Positions 10,921 through 21,848 of a DNA stretch of 33,625 nucleotides are shown piece after piece. The notes under the pieces are model-generated. The model was not told the origin of the DNA. It saw only the letters and a program-made list of their open reading frames with translations, and searched no databases. Every line of letters begins with the position of its first letter. Position 1 is the first letter of the stretch. The position numbers and the translations under genes were made by a program. Source of the stretch: Saccoglossus kowalevskii (lineage: Eukaryota; Hemichordata; Enteropneusta; Harrimaniidae); NCBI RefSeq assembly GCF_000003605.2, contig NW_003109578.1:162486-196110 (forward strand). Reading direction: 5' to 3'.

Positions 10921-12297
10921 CACGTCTTCATTGTCGTCTGCATGGAATCGCACATCTCGGTGTATTTTAAGAAACAATATCGATCAGTGTCAATGTTGGT
11001 CTTAAACTACTTACTACATCGCAACTGACTTTCATTCTTTGTGTATGGTGGGTATACACTAATCTCTACTTCTAAGCAAAACAGCTAAACCAGTCTAAAG
11101 GTACGAATGCGTCACGTACCGGTATAATACGTTACAGTTTGATGGACACGTGTGTACGTGTTATCCCATCTGGTGATAATGTGGTACATTATATCAAATG
11201 TACATGTTATTAAACATAACATTAATTTCGAAATTCGGCTTCGTATATAGGATCCAATATTTAGACGCCCCTGTATGATACATTAGATTTGATATTGGAG
11301 TTATGGAGATTTTATACACTATAATAAACCTATATATTTAATCGTCTTTGACCATTTTACGAATTAATTATATGAAGACGTGTAATAATAATAATAATAA
11401 TATCTTGGGATGCATTTTTTTCTAAAATTCCACAAAAATCAGACAAATTAATAAATATTGATAGTTATCTTCAAATTTAGAATAATAACATAGAGAACAC
11501 ATTTGTTTACACCTTTCAATTTCACCTTTCATCATCGTGTCGGTTTTTCATGATCCTGAGACAATGAAAACGATACGCCTGTCAGTTGGGATAGATCCGT
11601 GAAAAAAATATTTGTTATTCTTTAACTACCAGTCTGATAGCAAAATTATTTGAATGTATGATACCGCCCTTAAACGTGAGTAAATGTCAAAACGCACAAA
11701 TAGCATTCTATCCTAAGGTTATGCCGTATGTTAACACGCTGTAAATAACTCAAATACGTTTATGAAATATATTGTATTGGGACATGGCAATATAACCTAT
11801 GGGGGGGCATAGGTGAAATGTATAAGTAGAGGAGTCACTATATCGTGAGTCTGTTGCAATGTATTTTCTATGGGGATATTGCATTTTTATGGGGATATTG
11901 CATTTCTGTAAATATATAATACATTTTGTATAGGAGAAGCTAAGGCGGACACCACGGGTTTTGTTATGAATTGTATTACTTGACATTGATTTATTATAAA
12001 ATCGAATTAGATTACACAAAGCAGATGACGATTTTTACTAGACAAAATCTCTAATTTTACTGACCCTGAAAGTCTGTTGGACGACGTCTCGACAATAATC
12101 TTGACTACTCTATTAATATATTACGATGTTTTAGAGATTTCAACTCGTTGTCTGTCATGCGTTTCGAAAATACACCGATGTACGTATGCAATGAAGACGT
12201 AATGGTTACATCATAGACGACGAACGGGTTGATTTAGAGCTCTCTTTTATCTGGCAGAGATGATGAGGCAGAGACGAGTGAAAGTATCCCATCATAT

Positions 12298-12305
12298 TGA
12301 CGTCA
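12298..12305. promoter_or_regulatory. Perfect CRE palindrome TGACGTCA
   Basis: The palindrome extends to TTGACGTCAA (12297-12306). It lies inside an unrecognised open frame. Confidence 0.35.
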
Positions 12306-14118
12306 ATATAACACAAGAGATTGAATGCACGGTCAACCATATTGCATTACAATTCTCTTCGTTGTTTAGGGAGCTAAGCATGTGTTTGTCGGTGTGTGTG
12401 ACGATGAATGGTTTCAAAAATATTGACAAGCATATGGAGGTACATATGGAGTGGTCTACTTGTTGAAATCCTATGTCATTTACTCAATATTGATATCAAT
12501 CATTTAACTAAGAGTTTTTATTCCCCTACGCAATATAGCATACTGTATATAGGCTATTTGAAAAAAAAATGAATGTACCAAAACAATCGAGTTTTAGACA
12601 TTATATATGAGTACATATATTTATTTTCTATGCAAACTAAGTATATCATATTAAATTAAGGTAGCGGGACTATTATTTGCATACTTGTTTTCATCTTCTA
12701 ATTGTGACCAAATGACTACAAATAGATCCAGGAAAGTATATATTTTTAAAATCGCCAGACTTCAAGCTTTTCAAAAGTGTGTTTGCCATGCCCGTATCTG
12801 CATTCTACGGTGCGTTACTTAATCAAAAGTGAAAAATTACTTTTTTTTTAAAAAAATAATTACGCATTTATGCTGGTGATAAGAAGTTTTTTTTCACTTT
12901 TCGTAGTTGTTCAATAGTCTGGTAAATTGAATGTGTCTGGTCAGTTTTATTCAAGCAACGCATTTTAAAAAGTAGTGTCCTGAATTTTAATTTCTGTTTT
13001 AGTCACATTGCCCCCAACTCAAACCACAACAAATTGGTAAATAATCCATGAAATAGTTTGTCTGGACTCATTCAAGTTCCTCTCATTGTCACCTTAAAGC
13101 CGTGAAAATTTGGTGTTAATCCGACGACAATAAGAGTGCGTTATTTTTTGTTAAAGACCTTGTATTTTGAAAAACATAAACTCCTAGAAAACGTCGATGA
13201 AATCACAGCAAAGATTTTCAAGCTTGTTTATTTGCACAAGCGATATGTTTTCCCATCAAGGTCTGATTTAACATGTGTAGGGGCATCCAAACGTGTAAGG
13301 CTATTGGAAACCAAAAAAATAAAGGAATGGGATAGCTATAGTTCAATAAAATCGGCAGATGAAAACACCAAAATCAATGATTTTGTTTGGAAAATGTTTG
13401 GAAACACTAATTGTGTGTCAGATAGCTGCTGATAACACACCCTAACATTGATTTGTCTTGAGTTAATCTTTGAAACTTATAGGCACACAGATTAAACTTG
13501 TGTTGTCGATTTTGGAAACACTACTGAAGCTGCATTGCTTCCCATCAGAAAATCTACATTTTAACCAACTTACATGACATTCTAGTTTACGTTGACTTTA
13601 TCAGATGAAGTTTATAGTGCATTTCATCAATTAATAAATGAATGTGAAAATCGTAATTTTCAACACAAATAATAGTCTCGCTACCTTAAATTTCTTTGGT
13701 ATACTAACAGAACTGATTTGAAGAATTGTTATTGAGATGTCAAGTAGAGATGTGACACGTCTAGGACTATAAATGTTTAATGTTGAGACATATCGGATTT
13801 CGAAATAAATGATGAACTCACATTACTTCAATTTCTCAAAATATTGGTTATTTATTGTACACTATATACCTCTTGAAGGAATGTATTATTTATGGTAGAT
13901 TCAAATTTCAGCTAAAATGTCATTGAGTCGAGGTAATATATATGGCACGATTTGATACGTCAAAAACTGACAACAAATTAGGTGTTCTTGATTGATCTGA
14001 CTTTTTGATATTATGTGTCTTTTGTCACCTACGTATAACAAAATAACAATTGTCACCGTAACGCCTAAGTTACAGCGTGCCGTGATTTTGCAGTATTTTA
14101 CGGGGTATTTTCATCTTA

Positions 14119-14149
14119 CCATATTAGGAAATGCAAATTCCAAATATGG
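14119..14149. promoter_or_regulatory. Paired CArG boxes flanking an octamer motif
   Basis: CCATATTAGG (14119-14128) and CCAAATATGG (14140-14149) both fit the SRF consensus CC(A/T)6GG exactly. Their centres are 21 bp apart, two helical turns. Between them is ATGCAAAT (14131-14138), the POU/octamer consensus. The two CArG boxes are also inverted arms (12 bp, one mismatch) of a dyad, so a structural explanation competes with a regulatory one. If the GPCR gene extends left, this lies in its intron. Confidence 0.45.
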
Positions 14150-14760
14150 AATGATTACGCACGTAAGCGTCCTGTAATACTAAAAGCGAACATGGATGAC
14201 ACCAGGGTTTGACCGGACTCCATACAAAGAAGTTCGCTGATTCTGTTCTAAAATTTGTGGATTTCGGCATCCCCATGGTGTATCCTTGTAAGGAAAAGAT
14301 GTATCATAATAAGGTTAATACGAGAAGCCTCAAAGTATGCTCTTAGACAATACGTATTCTTTCATAGAGCTGTAATACAGAATATTCCGTAATTTAGCAG
14401 CCACGTGTCTAGTGCCATATATTGTTACTTGATGTATTCAAAAGTGCAAATTAGATTGCATGGATGCAACCAGGTTTGGCTGTACTCAATATACTATATT
14501 AATTGTCTCGTTAGTATAAACTATGGTCCAGATTAATATAATTGTAACTTCCATTGTTAGCTGTAGAGACAATGTGCTTTTTATCGCAGGTACAATAACG
14601 TGACACCTTGGAAAAGAACACAAAGACTGGTACACTTGTATCAAGTCATTAGTCTCTACGCAATTTTTCAGTTACTTCCAGTCTTCCCAGTAAATTGTTA
14701 TTTCGGTTTTAACCAACAGTACTGTTGAAACCCACCAATTAAAAACATCCTTTGTATCCA
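14150..14760. repeat. Weak diverged duplication
   Basis: CATGGATGACACCAGGGTTT (14191-14210) and CATGGATGCAACCAGGTTTG (14459-14478) share a word order followed by a similar ACTC segment, suggesting an old repeat about 270 bp apart. Nothing else is supported here. Confidence 0.3.
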
Positions 14761-14764
14761 ATAA

Positions 14765-15178
14765 ATGAGATACTGATATTGGTTCACTGTCTGTAAGCAT
14801 CGCATTCTACGATATAGTAGTTATGTCACGTTTTCAGTTAATTACAAAATACGTGCAGTCGTTCACAAAAATATATTTATACTTCAGAGACTTTGAACAT
14901 AACATTTTTCTTGAAATGAGTCTTTCATAATATATACATTTACTAAGTATTCGCATGTAACGTTTTTTTAAGCGGGCGATTGATACTTGTTCGCTGTCTG
15001 GAAAAATCACATTCTACATTTAGCCATCATGTCACGTATTCACAGCTAAATACAAAATAAGTGCATTCATTCAAAGAAAACACATTTATTTTCAATTCAG
15101 GGACTTCGAATGTAGCAGCTTACTTGATCTAAGTCTTTTTTGTTAATACATGCATTTACTAAATATTCATTTGCAACG
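14765..15178. repeat. Degenerate tandem repeat, about 210-bp period, two copies
   Basis: Matching landmarks occur in the same order: TTCACTGTCTG (14783) with TTCGCTGTCTG (14990); CATTCTAC; ATGTCACGT; AATACAAAATAAGTGCA-type words; CAGAGACTTTGAA with CAGGGACTTCGAA; CATTTACTAAGTATTCG with CATTTACTAAATATTCA; and TGTAACG with TGCAACG. The period drifts from 207 to 216 bp through indels. There is no coding potential. Confidence 0.75.
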
Positions 15179-15179
15179 A

Positions 15180-17530
15180 CATTATACAACTGTTACGTGC
15201 TTAAATGAATGAATGTCAGGCTAATTTATAACAGTTACATTTCATTTAAATACTCGTTGAATTGTGATAGCCTTGAATTTAAATAAGTTTTCCGCGTTAT
15301 AGATAGAGTTATCTTATTATTCCTTCTGGTATTGCCATAAGCCTTTTCTAAGGCGCGTTTAATCGTATATTTCAACTTTATACGTGTAATACAGAGCATG
15401 AACTATATATTCGCGATAGTGTGTCCGTATTAGAACGAGCACGGACCGAGACGTTCCCTCGCAAAATAAATATGTATCTATTTTGGGTTACCATGACAAT
15501 GGATAGCGCACGGCTATGAGATGCCAAAATGGATTATCCATCGTATTGGGTTGTATTCTATAATTTCATGCATTTTTTTTTTAATTTTTAATTTTTCAGA
15601 AAATAGATAATTTTATATTTTGCTTTCAAACATTTCGATCAAGACAACATTAATAAACACATTGGTGCAACATTAATAAAGTAGTTACTATAAGAATATC
15701 GTATACACGTTTGGACAATGCTGCAACAACAAAAACGTTAATGGGAAAGGTTAAACACTAAATCAATCAAATTCCATGCTGGATGTCGGTGCGACAGTTG
15801 CAAAAATCAATCTTACGCAATGACAATCATGCACTGTTGCATTTTCATGACGAGCACACTGTACAGACAGAATGTAAATGCTTTTCTGGATTATTAACTA
15901 CGTAAAAAAAATGCTGTGACAGCGGTCTCACGCATGGCTATATCTGGGATGACATTCTCTAAAGATTCAAAATCAAATTAATTAGATGTTCGGTATAAAA
16001 CGTCTCTTATCGCCAAATGTCTTTTTCATAGGATTTACAAAACCCCTACTAAGCGAGATAAATGGGAGTAATGCATTGATATCAATCATTTCAGTTGATT
16101 CGTGAATCCATTTGATGTCGATTCATCTTAATATATTATTTTAGATAATGCTTTCAAAAAACAATTCAATAATCTTACGATAAATCATGTCACGTGATTT
16201 AAAGTTTGATTCAATAACTGTATGTACACGTTCGTTTGATATTCGCTCACGACTACCTTTGCACAACATATTATAATATCTGCATATGAAGCCAGCGGAA
16301 CGGAAGCCGGATGTCAATTTAGAATTAGGTCGAGTGAGGTAATTATAATAGGGTCATTTCATAAATAACTGACCTAAGACGTCTACTTATCAATCTACCC
16401 ATAATGAATATAGTTAACTAAAGTTTATTATTAAATAGTCATGACACGTCCTATTAATACTGTCCTATTTATATCTTACAGTTGTAAGGTATACAACGAA
16501 CATACTCTGGATACTTTACGTCAGAGGACATTTCATATCATTATTTGATTTAAACGTATTTGTATAATACCCGGACTTACTGCACTAATACGCGGGAGTC
16601 GTAATAACTCAGTTGGTGTGACGTGTGAGCGCAATAGGTTAGCCTCAGAATGTTACATATTTGCTTAACACGTCTAGTATTCCCGATCTAATTAACGACT
16701 CAGAAGTAACGTCGATGTCATCCGTAATGATCAAATGCTAAATTGACAAAAGTTTTTTCGGATTGGTAGTAGCGGTGTGACTTATTCTAGTTTCTCCATA
16801 TTTCGTTTCGTTTTAATTGACATTTTGAGTATGTGAGCGCAAACCAGTCAAGGATGCCAGTGCTATGACTTAAACTGAAAGCGCTGTAAGTGTAGGACAA
16901 CCAATGAGCACGCAGTCAAACGTGTTTAATTGAGCGATTCGTGATTTTTTTGCTCAAAAACCATGCCCATACGTTTTCTTTCAAAACGCGTCTTTAAAAT
17001 CTGTAAAACATATCTAATCCGCTACTTACGTACCAAATGTCAAATTCCAAAAGAACATGCGAAAAGGCGGTCGGCTCATTGATCCTAATCTACATGCAAC
17101 AATTGGTTATATACAACACGCTACGAACCAGATTGCGTCAATGCTATCTATGCCAATTATCTATAAGAATAACCGTAAATGTTGATTTGATTCGCATACC
17201 TACGGCGCACGTAACTATATATATATATCCAAACACAACACGGTCATTGTTACTAAGATGCAGCACCAAAACACATCGCAGCATATAACACGTATCATGC
17301 TATCGAGCAGAAAAATGGCTTCGATTTGACCCATTTCGCAGCAAGATATGAATATGAACCTGACTGTCGGACCGTACGAGGCTGTCGTGACGCACGTTAA
17401 CCGTAAATAATTAGATGAATGAACAAAATATTTCATTGTCATACTATCCTGCCGACGTGAAAGATTCGTTGTATATAACGGAATGTAAAAAGCCGTATCA
17501 TTCGCGTACTTTTTTTTTCTCCCTGGTATC
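15180..17530. other. Anonymous sequence, no gene recognised
   Basis: Short unrecognised frames only (for example 17037-17288, a non-ATG-started frame). A weak X-box-like word is at 15487-15500. Confidence 0.5.
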
Positions 17531-17533
17531 GCA

Positions 17534-17583
17534 ATATTGATAATATGCTATCAATATCTCGCCCTTTGTGTGTTTCACAAAGG
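17534..17583. repeat. Two back-to-back hairpins
   Basis: ATATTGATA (17534-17542) pairs with TATCAATAT (17549-17557). Immediately after, CCTTTGTG (17563-17570) pairs with CACAAAGG (17576-17583) around TGTTT. Both stems are perfect. Confidence 0.5.
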
Positions 17584-17589
17584 CGTCGA

Positions 17590-18550
17590 ATATACATAGA
17601 TATCATCCAATTCACAAATCAGTATAATTTATTTGATCAAAGTTATATTGGATACATCATAATACTATAACTAACATGTATACGTTCTGTGAAAGAAAGG
17701 TATTTTGCCTACGGGTATCCATCACACCGGGTATCATTCATTCCTGACGCAAAATAAAAAAAACTGCTGCTAGGCAACGGTACAATGCTGATCTACAGGT
17801 CGGATAATCATCATTTCATACTTCTTTTGTAGAGCCAACCTTTGAATCCTGTTGTAATAGATGTAGCCCGTGAGCGAGTAATCTCGTATAATTTGTGTTC
17901 TTACGCCGAGGTATCATAGTGGCTGTAGAAGGAAATCATCTGTGTAATTATCCCTGTACTTGTGATAACCAAGCACTATAATCAAACGTCAATGGTTATC
18001 GATAGTGATTAGGAAATACGACAATGTTCTACCGAGCGTCTGTTTTATGCTGATCAGTTCGTTTATAAAACAATATTACGTTAATCTCGTAATATGCGGT
18101 TTACTGTTATTGTGTAACCTGGAAACTCGTGTGTTCTTATCAAAGTTGCTTTCGCACTTCGTGTGAACTGCAAAAACAAACCTCTCACTGACCCGGCCTT
18201 CAGCGTTAACGTTCGTGTTCTCACATAGATAATTTAGAGGGCTACTTACATTATTCATGAAAAACAAGATGGCATTCAACACTAAGGCATTGCAAGTAAA
18301 AAAAACATAGATAAATATACAGTAATTAAAAAAACATAAGTAAATAATTAGGCACATTTAAATATTTTGACAATTGTGATTATTTAATAGATGTTTTGGA
18401 TGATCTGCCGGAGAAAAATTGATTTCATTTCAAATTACTGTACAGCGCATAAATAATCCGCAAAATCTCATTTTCGCGCTAACTTACAATCTGTGTTTTT
18501 CCGGTGAATGTAGAAATGTGAATAAGTCTTGATATACTGATTTTATGTAT
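17590..18550. other. Anonymous sequence with one small hairpin
   Basis: ATATTACG (18073-18080) and CGTAATAT (18088-18095) form an 8-bp stem. The minus-strand open frame at 18076-18357 is hydrophobic at its start but shows none of the TM4-TM7 GPCR motifs (TM4 Trp, TM6 CWxP, NPxxY). Confidence 0.45.
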
Positions 18551-18551
18551 G

Positions 18552-18600
18552 TGTGTTGTTGTTGTTGTTGTTGTTGTTGTTGCTGTTGTTGTTGTTGTTT
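18552..18600. repeat. (TTG)n microsatellite
   Basis: About 15 TTG units with a single CTG interruption near 18582. No open frame makes it a homopolymer-encoding exon. Confidence 0.9.
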
Positions 18601-18882
18601 TTATTGGCACAACACTTGATTTTATTAAAACAGAAAGGTCTAGCAATATGGTCTTCAAGTTAAAAACTAAGACGTAAAATACAACACGACTAGGAATGAT
18701 AAAACTACAAAAGTAAGAAATAAAGTTTAAATATTTCCAGCGAGAATATCAGTATGCAAATGACGCTCAAGTGTGATACATCGATTCGTGGTACTCCGCG
18801 AATCCATCTTTTCGACAATCACAATGCGTTGGGTACGGTATTGTTTTTATCGTACATATCCATGAGTATACAAAGGATACAA

Positions 18883-18915
18883 ATAATTATATTGTAATGT
18901 TTTCTGCAAATACCC
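18883..18915 (+). repeat. Dispersed 33-bp direct repeat, copy 1
   Basis: A 33-bp segment running from TAATTAT to ACCCT, containing TTGTAATGTTTTCTGCAAAT, matches 19864-19896 at 31 of 33 positions. The pair brackets the 30-bp minisatellite, about 980 bp apart. Confidence 0.6.
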
Positions 18916-19030
18916 TACAATTGTGATGTTACTTTACAGTTTGGGTGACATTTCAGCGTAATTTACGCATGAAAACGTCAAGAAAGCATGTTTTAAACAG
19001 TCGTCACGGTTATGAGTGCTCAAAATAATT

Positions 19031-19162
19031 GTCAATCCTAGGTTTATACAAAATCAAAGTGTTAATCCTAGGTTTATACAAAATCAAAGTGTTAATCCTA
19101 GGTTTATACAAAATCAAAGTGTTAATCCTAGGTTTATACAAAATCAAAGTGTCAATCCCGAG
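19031..19162. repeat. 30-bp minisatellite, four copies plus a partial
   Basis: The unit runs from GTTAATCCTAGG to AATCAAAGT. Copies at 19061, 19091 and 19121 are identical, the copy at 19031 has one difference (GTC for GTT), and a degraded start follows at 19151. Because 30 is a multiple of three and the unit lacks stops in several frames, open frames on both strands cross it. There are no variable spacers, so it is not a CRISPR array. Confidence 0.95.
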
Positions 19163-19768
19163 TTGTTTGTTCAATCTCTGGGTGTGTTTATGCACGCATG
19201 GTGTTAGTGATATAAGTGATACGTTCTAAACTTGTTGTCCAACCAGGCCAATTAGTGTAAACTGTAGAACTGGAGACGTCTACGCGAAGAAGTCGTTTTA
19301 AAAGCTATATGCGTTGATGTTTTATGAAACACGTTGCTTATATGACTTTTCTAGTATGTAGAACATTCCAACAGCACGAGTGTAGGACAAAACACACACA
19401 CACACACAACCGATACCCAACAACACATGCTTGGAGCAGGCGCACACACAAAGAGACTAGCAGTTACAAGGCTCATAAAATATGATTCCAACTACACATT
19501 CGTGCAATCCCCGGGATTGCGGAGATGCTCTTTAATACTTCCTTAATGTTTCGGATGTTTACAGCGAACTGGGATAACAAAGAAACGCACATATTTATAA
19601 AATAAATATGACAAAATATGAAATTTTGAAATTCAGTGTGCACTCTGCGTTGCGATTGGAGCGACCGCAAACGAACGTTCCCGGGAAAATTGACGCGCTA
19701 TTAAAACGTCTAAACGTCTATTTCCCCACGTCACGCAATATTACCGATATACGTGTAAAATCTTCATA

Positions 19769-19776
19769 TGACGTCA
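19769..19776. promoter_or_regulatory. Perfect CRE palindrome TGACGTCA
   Basis: Third exact CREB/ATF consensus in the window, about 2.1 kb from the receptor start codon on the downstream (intronic) side. Confidence 0.35.
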
Positions 19777-19863
19777 CTGTCAGCTTTATCAGTGTTTGAA
19801 AATAATCAATCTTGGAGAAGCAACCCAAAACAGAATTAATTACTGATACTGACAACTCAACCG

Positions 19864-19896
19864 TAATTATCTTGTAATGTTTTCTGCAAATGCCCT
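19864..19896 (+). repeat. Dispersed 33-bp direct repeat, copy 2
   Basis: Second copy of the segment at 18883-18915. Similarity fades quickly on both sides, so this may be part of a larger diverged dispersed repeat. Confidence 0.6.
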
Positions 19897-21148
19897 TAGG
19901 ATGCTTACATTCCTTGACCTTTAGAGCCCTCCCCCCAATCGACAGGTCACGTCCCCAGAGAAATGGACATGGAACTGAATGTAAATGTGGAGACAGTTAC
20001 TTCTGTACGTCCTTGCAGCCGATAAGATCGTGATTTCGTGTAATTATTTGGAAGTGTCTTGTAATTGCCCGGGGTACGGGATTGGGACTGGTATTCCACC
20101 TTATTTCATCCAAGACGATATGATTAAAGCAGATATCTTGAGAGCTGTCTGAATGTAATACTTTATGGATCAATAAAATTTGCAGGACGTTTTTTTAAGA
20201 CTGTATACATGATAGATTGAACACTAATGAATGAGACAGTCTAACGCGTAATCATATCAGCGAAAAATTAAAGGCGATGTGATATTTTATTCATTGATAC
20301 ACGTGTTTGGTATTTGGTAGACATTCATTTGAAAATAAACCTTGTTTTAGGGTTGTATATAAAGTCTCCTTCTATTATATTGTCGGAGAAATATCAGCTA
20401 CATGCCGGCTGCGATGGGAACAACCCTTTAAAATGGGTGTCGCGATATTCACTTTAAATTCATGAAACAAACGACCTGCGACGAAAGCTCATTGAACGCA
20501 TGAGTCCACTGTCCCGATAACGCTAGTTTTATAAATAAACCCGACAGCAAAAGGAAATGACACATTATACACATCTTTTAATAAGATTATGTTATTGTGA
20601 AATCTAATATTTTCTATCCTGTAATATTAAGTCTATTCTTCACTACTTTGAGTAGTAAAACGTGCGCGCTAAATAATTTGGATAATTAAGGCACATTAAC
20701 ACTAATAACTTCCGATAATAATAATAATACGTCATACTCTTGAAAAAATACTCTAGTTACTGTCAATTAGATCGCATTTCCGTCAGTACAATTGTCTATA
20801 TCACTTGAATTATCGCCACCAACAAAAGAATGGAAATTCAGTATTTCAGGCAAAAATAAATACGTTTACTAATTTAATTTCATTTGTGTTTGTTAACTGT
20901 GTAGGTCATGTATACAAGGTATACAGTGCGCCATAATGTATTTATAATATAATTTCTTCGCTGAACGCAATTGATTGGCAGTAGAACAAAGACAAAAGTC
21001 TGGAACTGAGAATGATACCGACTGATGCTAGGCTCAGGGAACAGGACTGTATAATGTATAAAATGAACACGATATTGTTGTTGACACGCTCGCGCAAATA
21101 TAATGTCTGGGTAATATCGCGCTCATTTATCTCCCAAAGCACTCACCT

Positions 21149-21176
21149 AATATATATATATATATATATTATGGTA

Positions 21177-21254
<78 letters not shown>

Positions 21255-21304
21255 NNNNNNNNNNNNNNNNNNNNNNNNNNNNNNNNNNNNNNNNNNNNNN
21301 NNNN

Positions 21305-21371
<67 letters not shown>

Positions 21372-21390
21372 TACCATAATATATATGGTA
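21149..21390. repeat. (TA)n tract with 50-N gap inside an inverted GGTACC frame
   Basis: TA runs occupy about 21149-21170, 21179-21254 and 21305-21369. The 50 Ns at 21255-21304 are a placeholder gap, so the true length is unknown. ATTATGGTACCATATATA on the left and TATATATGGTACCATAAT on the right are exact reverse complements, making the whole block an almost perfect palindrome. Long frames translated through it (alternating Tyr/Ile) are meaningless. Confidence 0.95.
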
Positions 21391-21401
21391 CGAACTGAAG
21401 G

Positions 21402-21413
21402 ATCTACCTACCT
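21402..21413 (-). other. Splice donor of the GPCR exon
   Basis: Read on the minus strand, the exon ends GAA AG and the intron starts GTAGGTAG (the first intron base is position 21411). Six of the positions around the junction fit the metazoan AG|GTRAGT consensus. The interruption lies in the codon for the Arg of the E-R-Y motif. An intron at this motif is a recurrent position in peptide GPCR genes, which is family knowledge rather than something shown here. Reading through instead would stop translation immediately after TM3. Confidence 0.8.
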
Positions 21414-21848
21414 TTCAATACTCAGAGTAGTGAGCATAAAAACCGAGGAGGCGCTGGAAAGCAACGTAAGGTATGGCAGTAATTTGCAGACAGTTTCTCC
21501 CAGTTCCCATTTCCAGAGGAAATAGGTTGGTGTTTGGAATGGTATGACGATCACGACTATTATCAGGTCTGCTGTGGCCAAACTTGCCAGAAAGGTGTTG
21601 GTCACGTTCTGGAGACTTCTGCATTTCTGTATTGAAAATATCACTAATACGTTACCGATTAGACCAACCACGAAAGTGATCGCGTACACTAGGACGGAGG
21701 GTAGCCATACTTCAATCGGCGGCGGTCCTGGCGGGGAGAACGTGTCGTTGCTATTATACATGTAGTCGTTAACGGAGTAACCGTCGCTAGGATTTCCAAT
21801 CGCGGCGATGGTTGGAGTCCAGTGAGAAGAATTGCTAACGTACTCCAT
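21412..21848 (-). CDS. First coding exon of a class A neuropeptide-type GPCR (N-terminus to TM3)
   Basis: This exon encodes the N-terminal 145 residues plus two bases of residue 146 of a seven-transmembrane receptor expected at the plasma membrane. Seen in the translation: an extracellular tail (residues 1-48) with N-glycosylation sequons NSS (6) and NDT (34); TM1 with the G-x-x-G-N signature (Asn66, position 1.50); TM2 with L-A-x-A-D (Asp94, 2.50); a W-x-W-x-L-G loop; the disulphide cysteine Cys121 (3.25); and TM3 ending S-I-E-R (E/DRY motif). An in-frame ATG with G at -3 and G at +4 (21848) is preceded by an in-frame TGA at 21897-21899, which supports this start. The frame hits TAG directly after Arg, but AG|GTAGGT is a near-consensus donor, so the exon ends phase 2 inside the Arg codon. 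The motifs suit the peptide-receptor (beta) group, for example the ghrelin/neuromedin U/TRH/CCK/QRFP-like families. I cannot name the ligand. TM4-TM7 were not recognised in the window. Confidence 0.9.

Larger units (their letters stand above)
9800..14100. other. Mostly anonymous sequence with short simple repeats
   Basis: Apart from the open frame at 10020-10453 and two CRE palindromes, I see an exact 10-bp tandem duplication (CACGTAAGTA, 10824-10843), an (AAT)n tract at 11383-11402 and a TATGGGGATATTGCATTT duplication at 11869-11905. The frame at 13136-13432 starts with GTG and is unrecognised. The frame at 12260-12466 has an ATG and an acceptor-like CTTTTATCTGGCAG before it but no known motif. 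Confidence 0.5.
19200..21145. other. Anonymous sequence with simple repeats
   Basis: Contains a (CA)n tract at 19390-19408, the CRE at 19769-19776, and (AAT)n at 20717-20727. No exon for the rest of the receptor is recognisable on the minus strand. Confidence 0.5.

Noticed and set aside
12256-12436. Possible exon between CTGGCAG and GAG|GTACAT
   Set aside because: Splice signals are mediocre and the 60-residue product has no known motif.
13136-13432. 98-codon open frame
   Set aside because: The start is GTG, there is no ATG before the last dozen codons, and no known motif or bounding splice pair was found.
12489-16091. Shared 17-mer ATTGATATCAATCATTT at 12489 and 16075
   Set aside because: It is mostly a short palindrome, and the flanks do not align, so probably coincidence.
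18076-18357. Hydrophobic minus-strand frame as the missing receptor exon 2
   Set aside because: It lacks the residues expected after E-R (Tyr then a TM4 Trp) and has none of the TM5-TM7 signatures.
19031-19162. CRISPR-like regular 30-bp repeats
   Set aside because: Copies are directly adjacent with no spacers, and the context is a metazoan genome.
19010-19229. Open frames on both strands across the 30-bp repeat
   Set aside because: The unit length is a multiple of three and lacks stops in several frames, so repeat-encoded frames arise automatically.
21012-21398. Long open frame of alternating Tyr-Ile residues
   Set aside because: It is the (TA)n tract and the N gap read through. It has no coding meaning.
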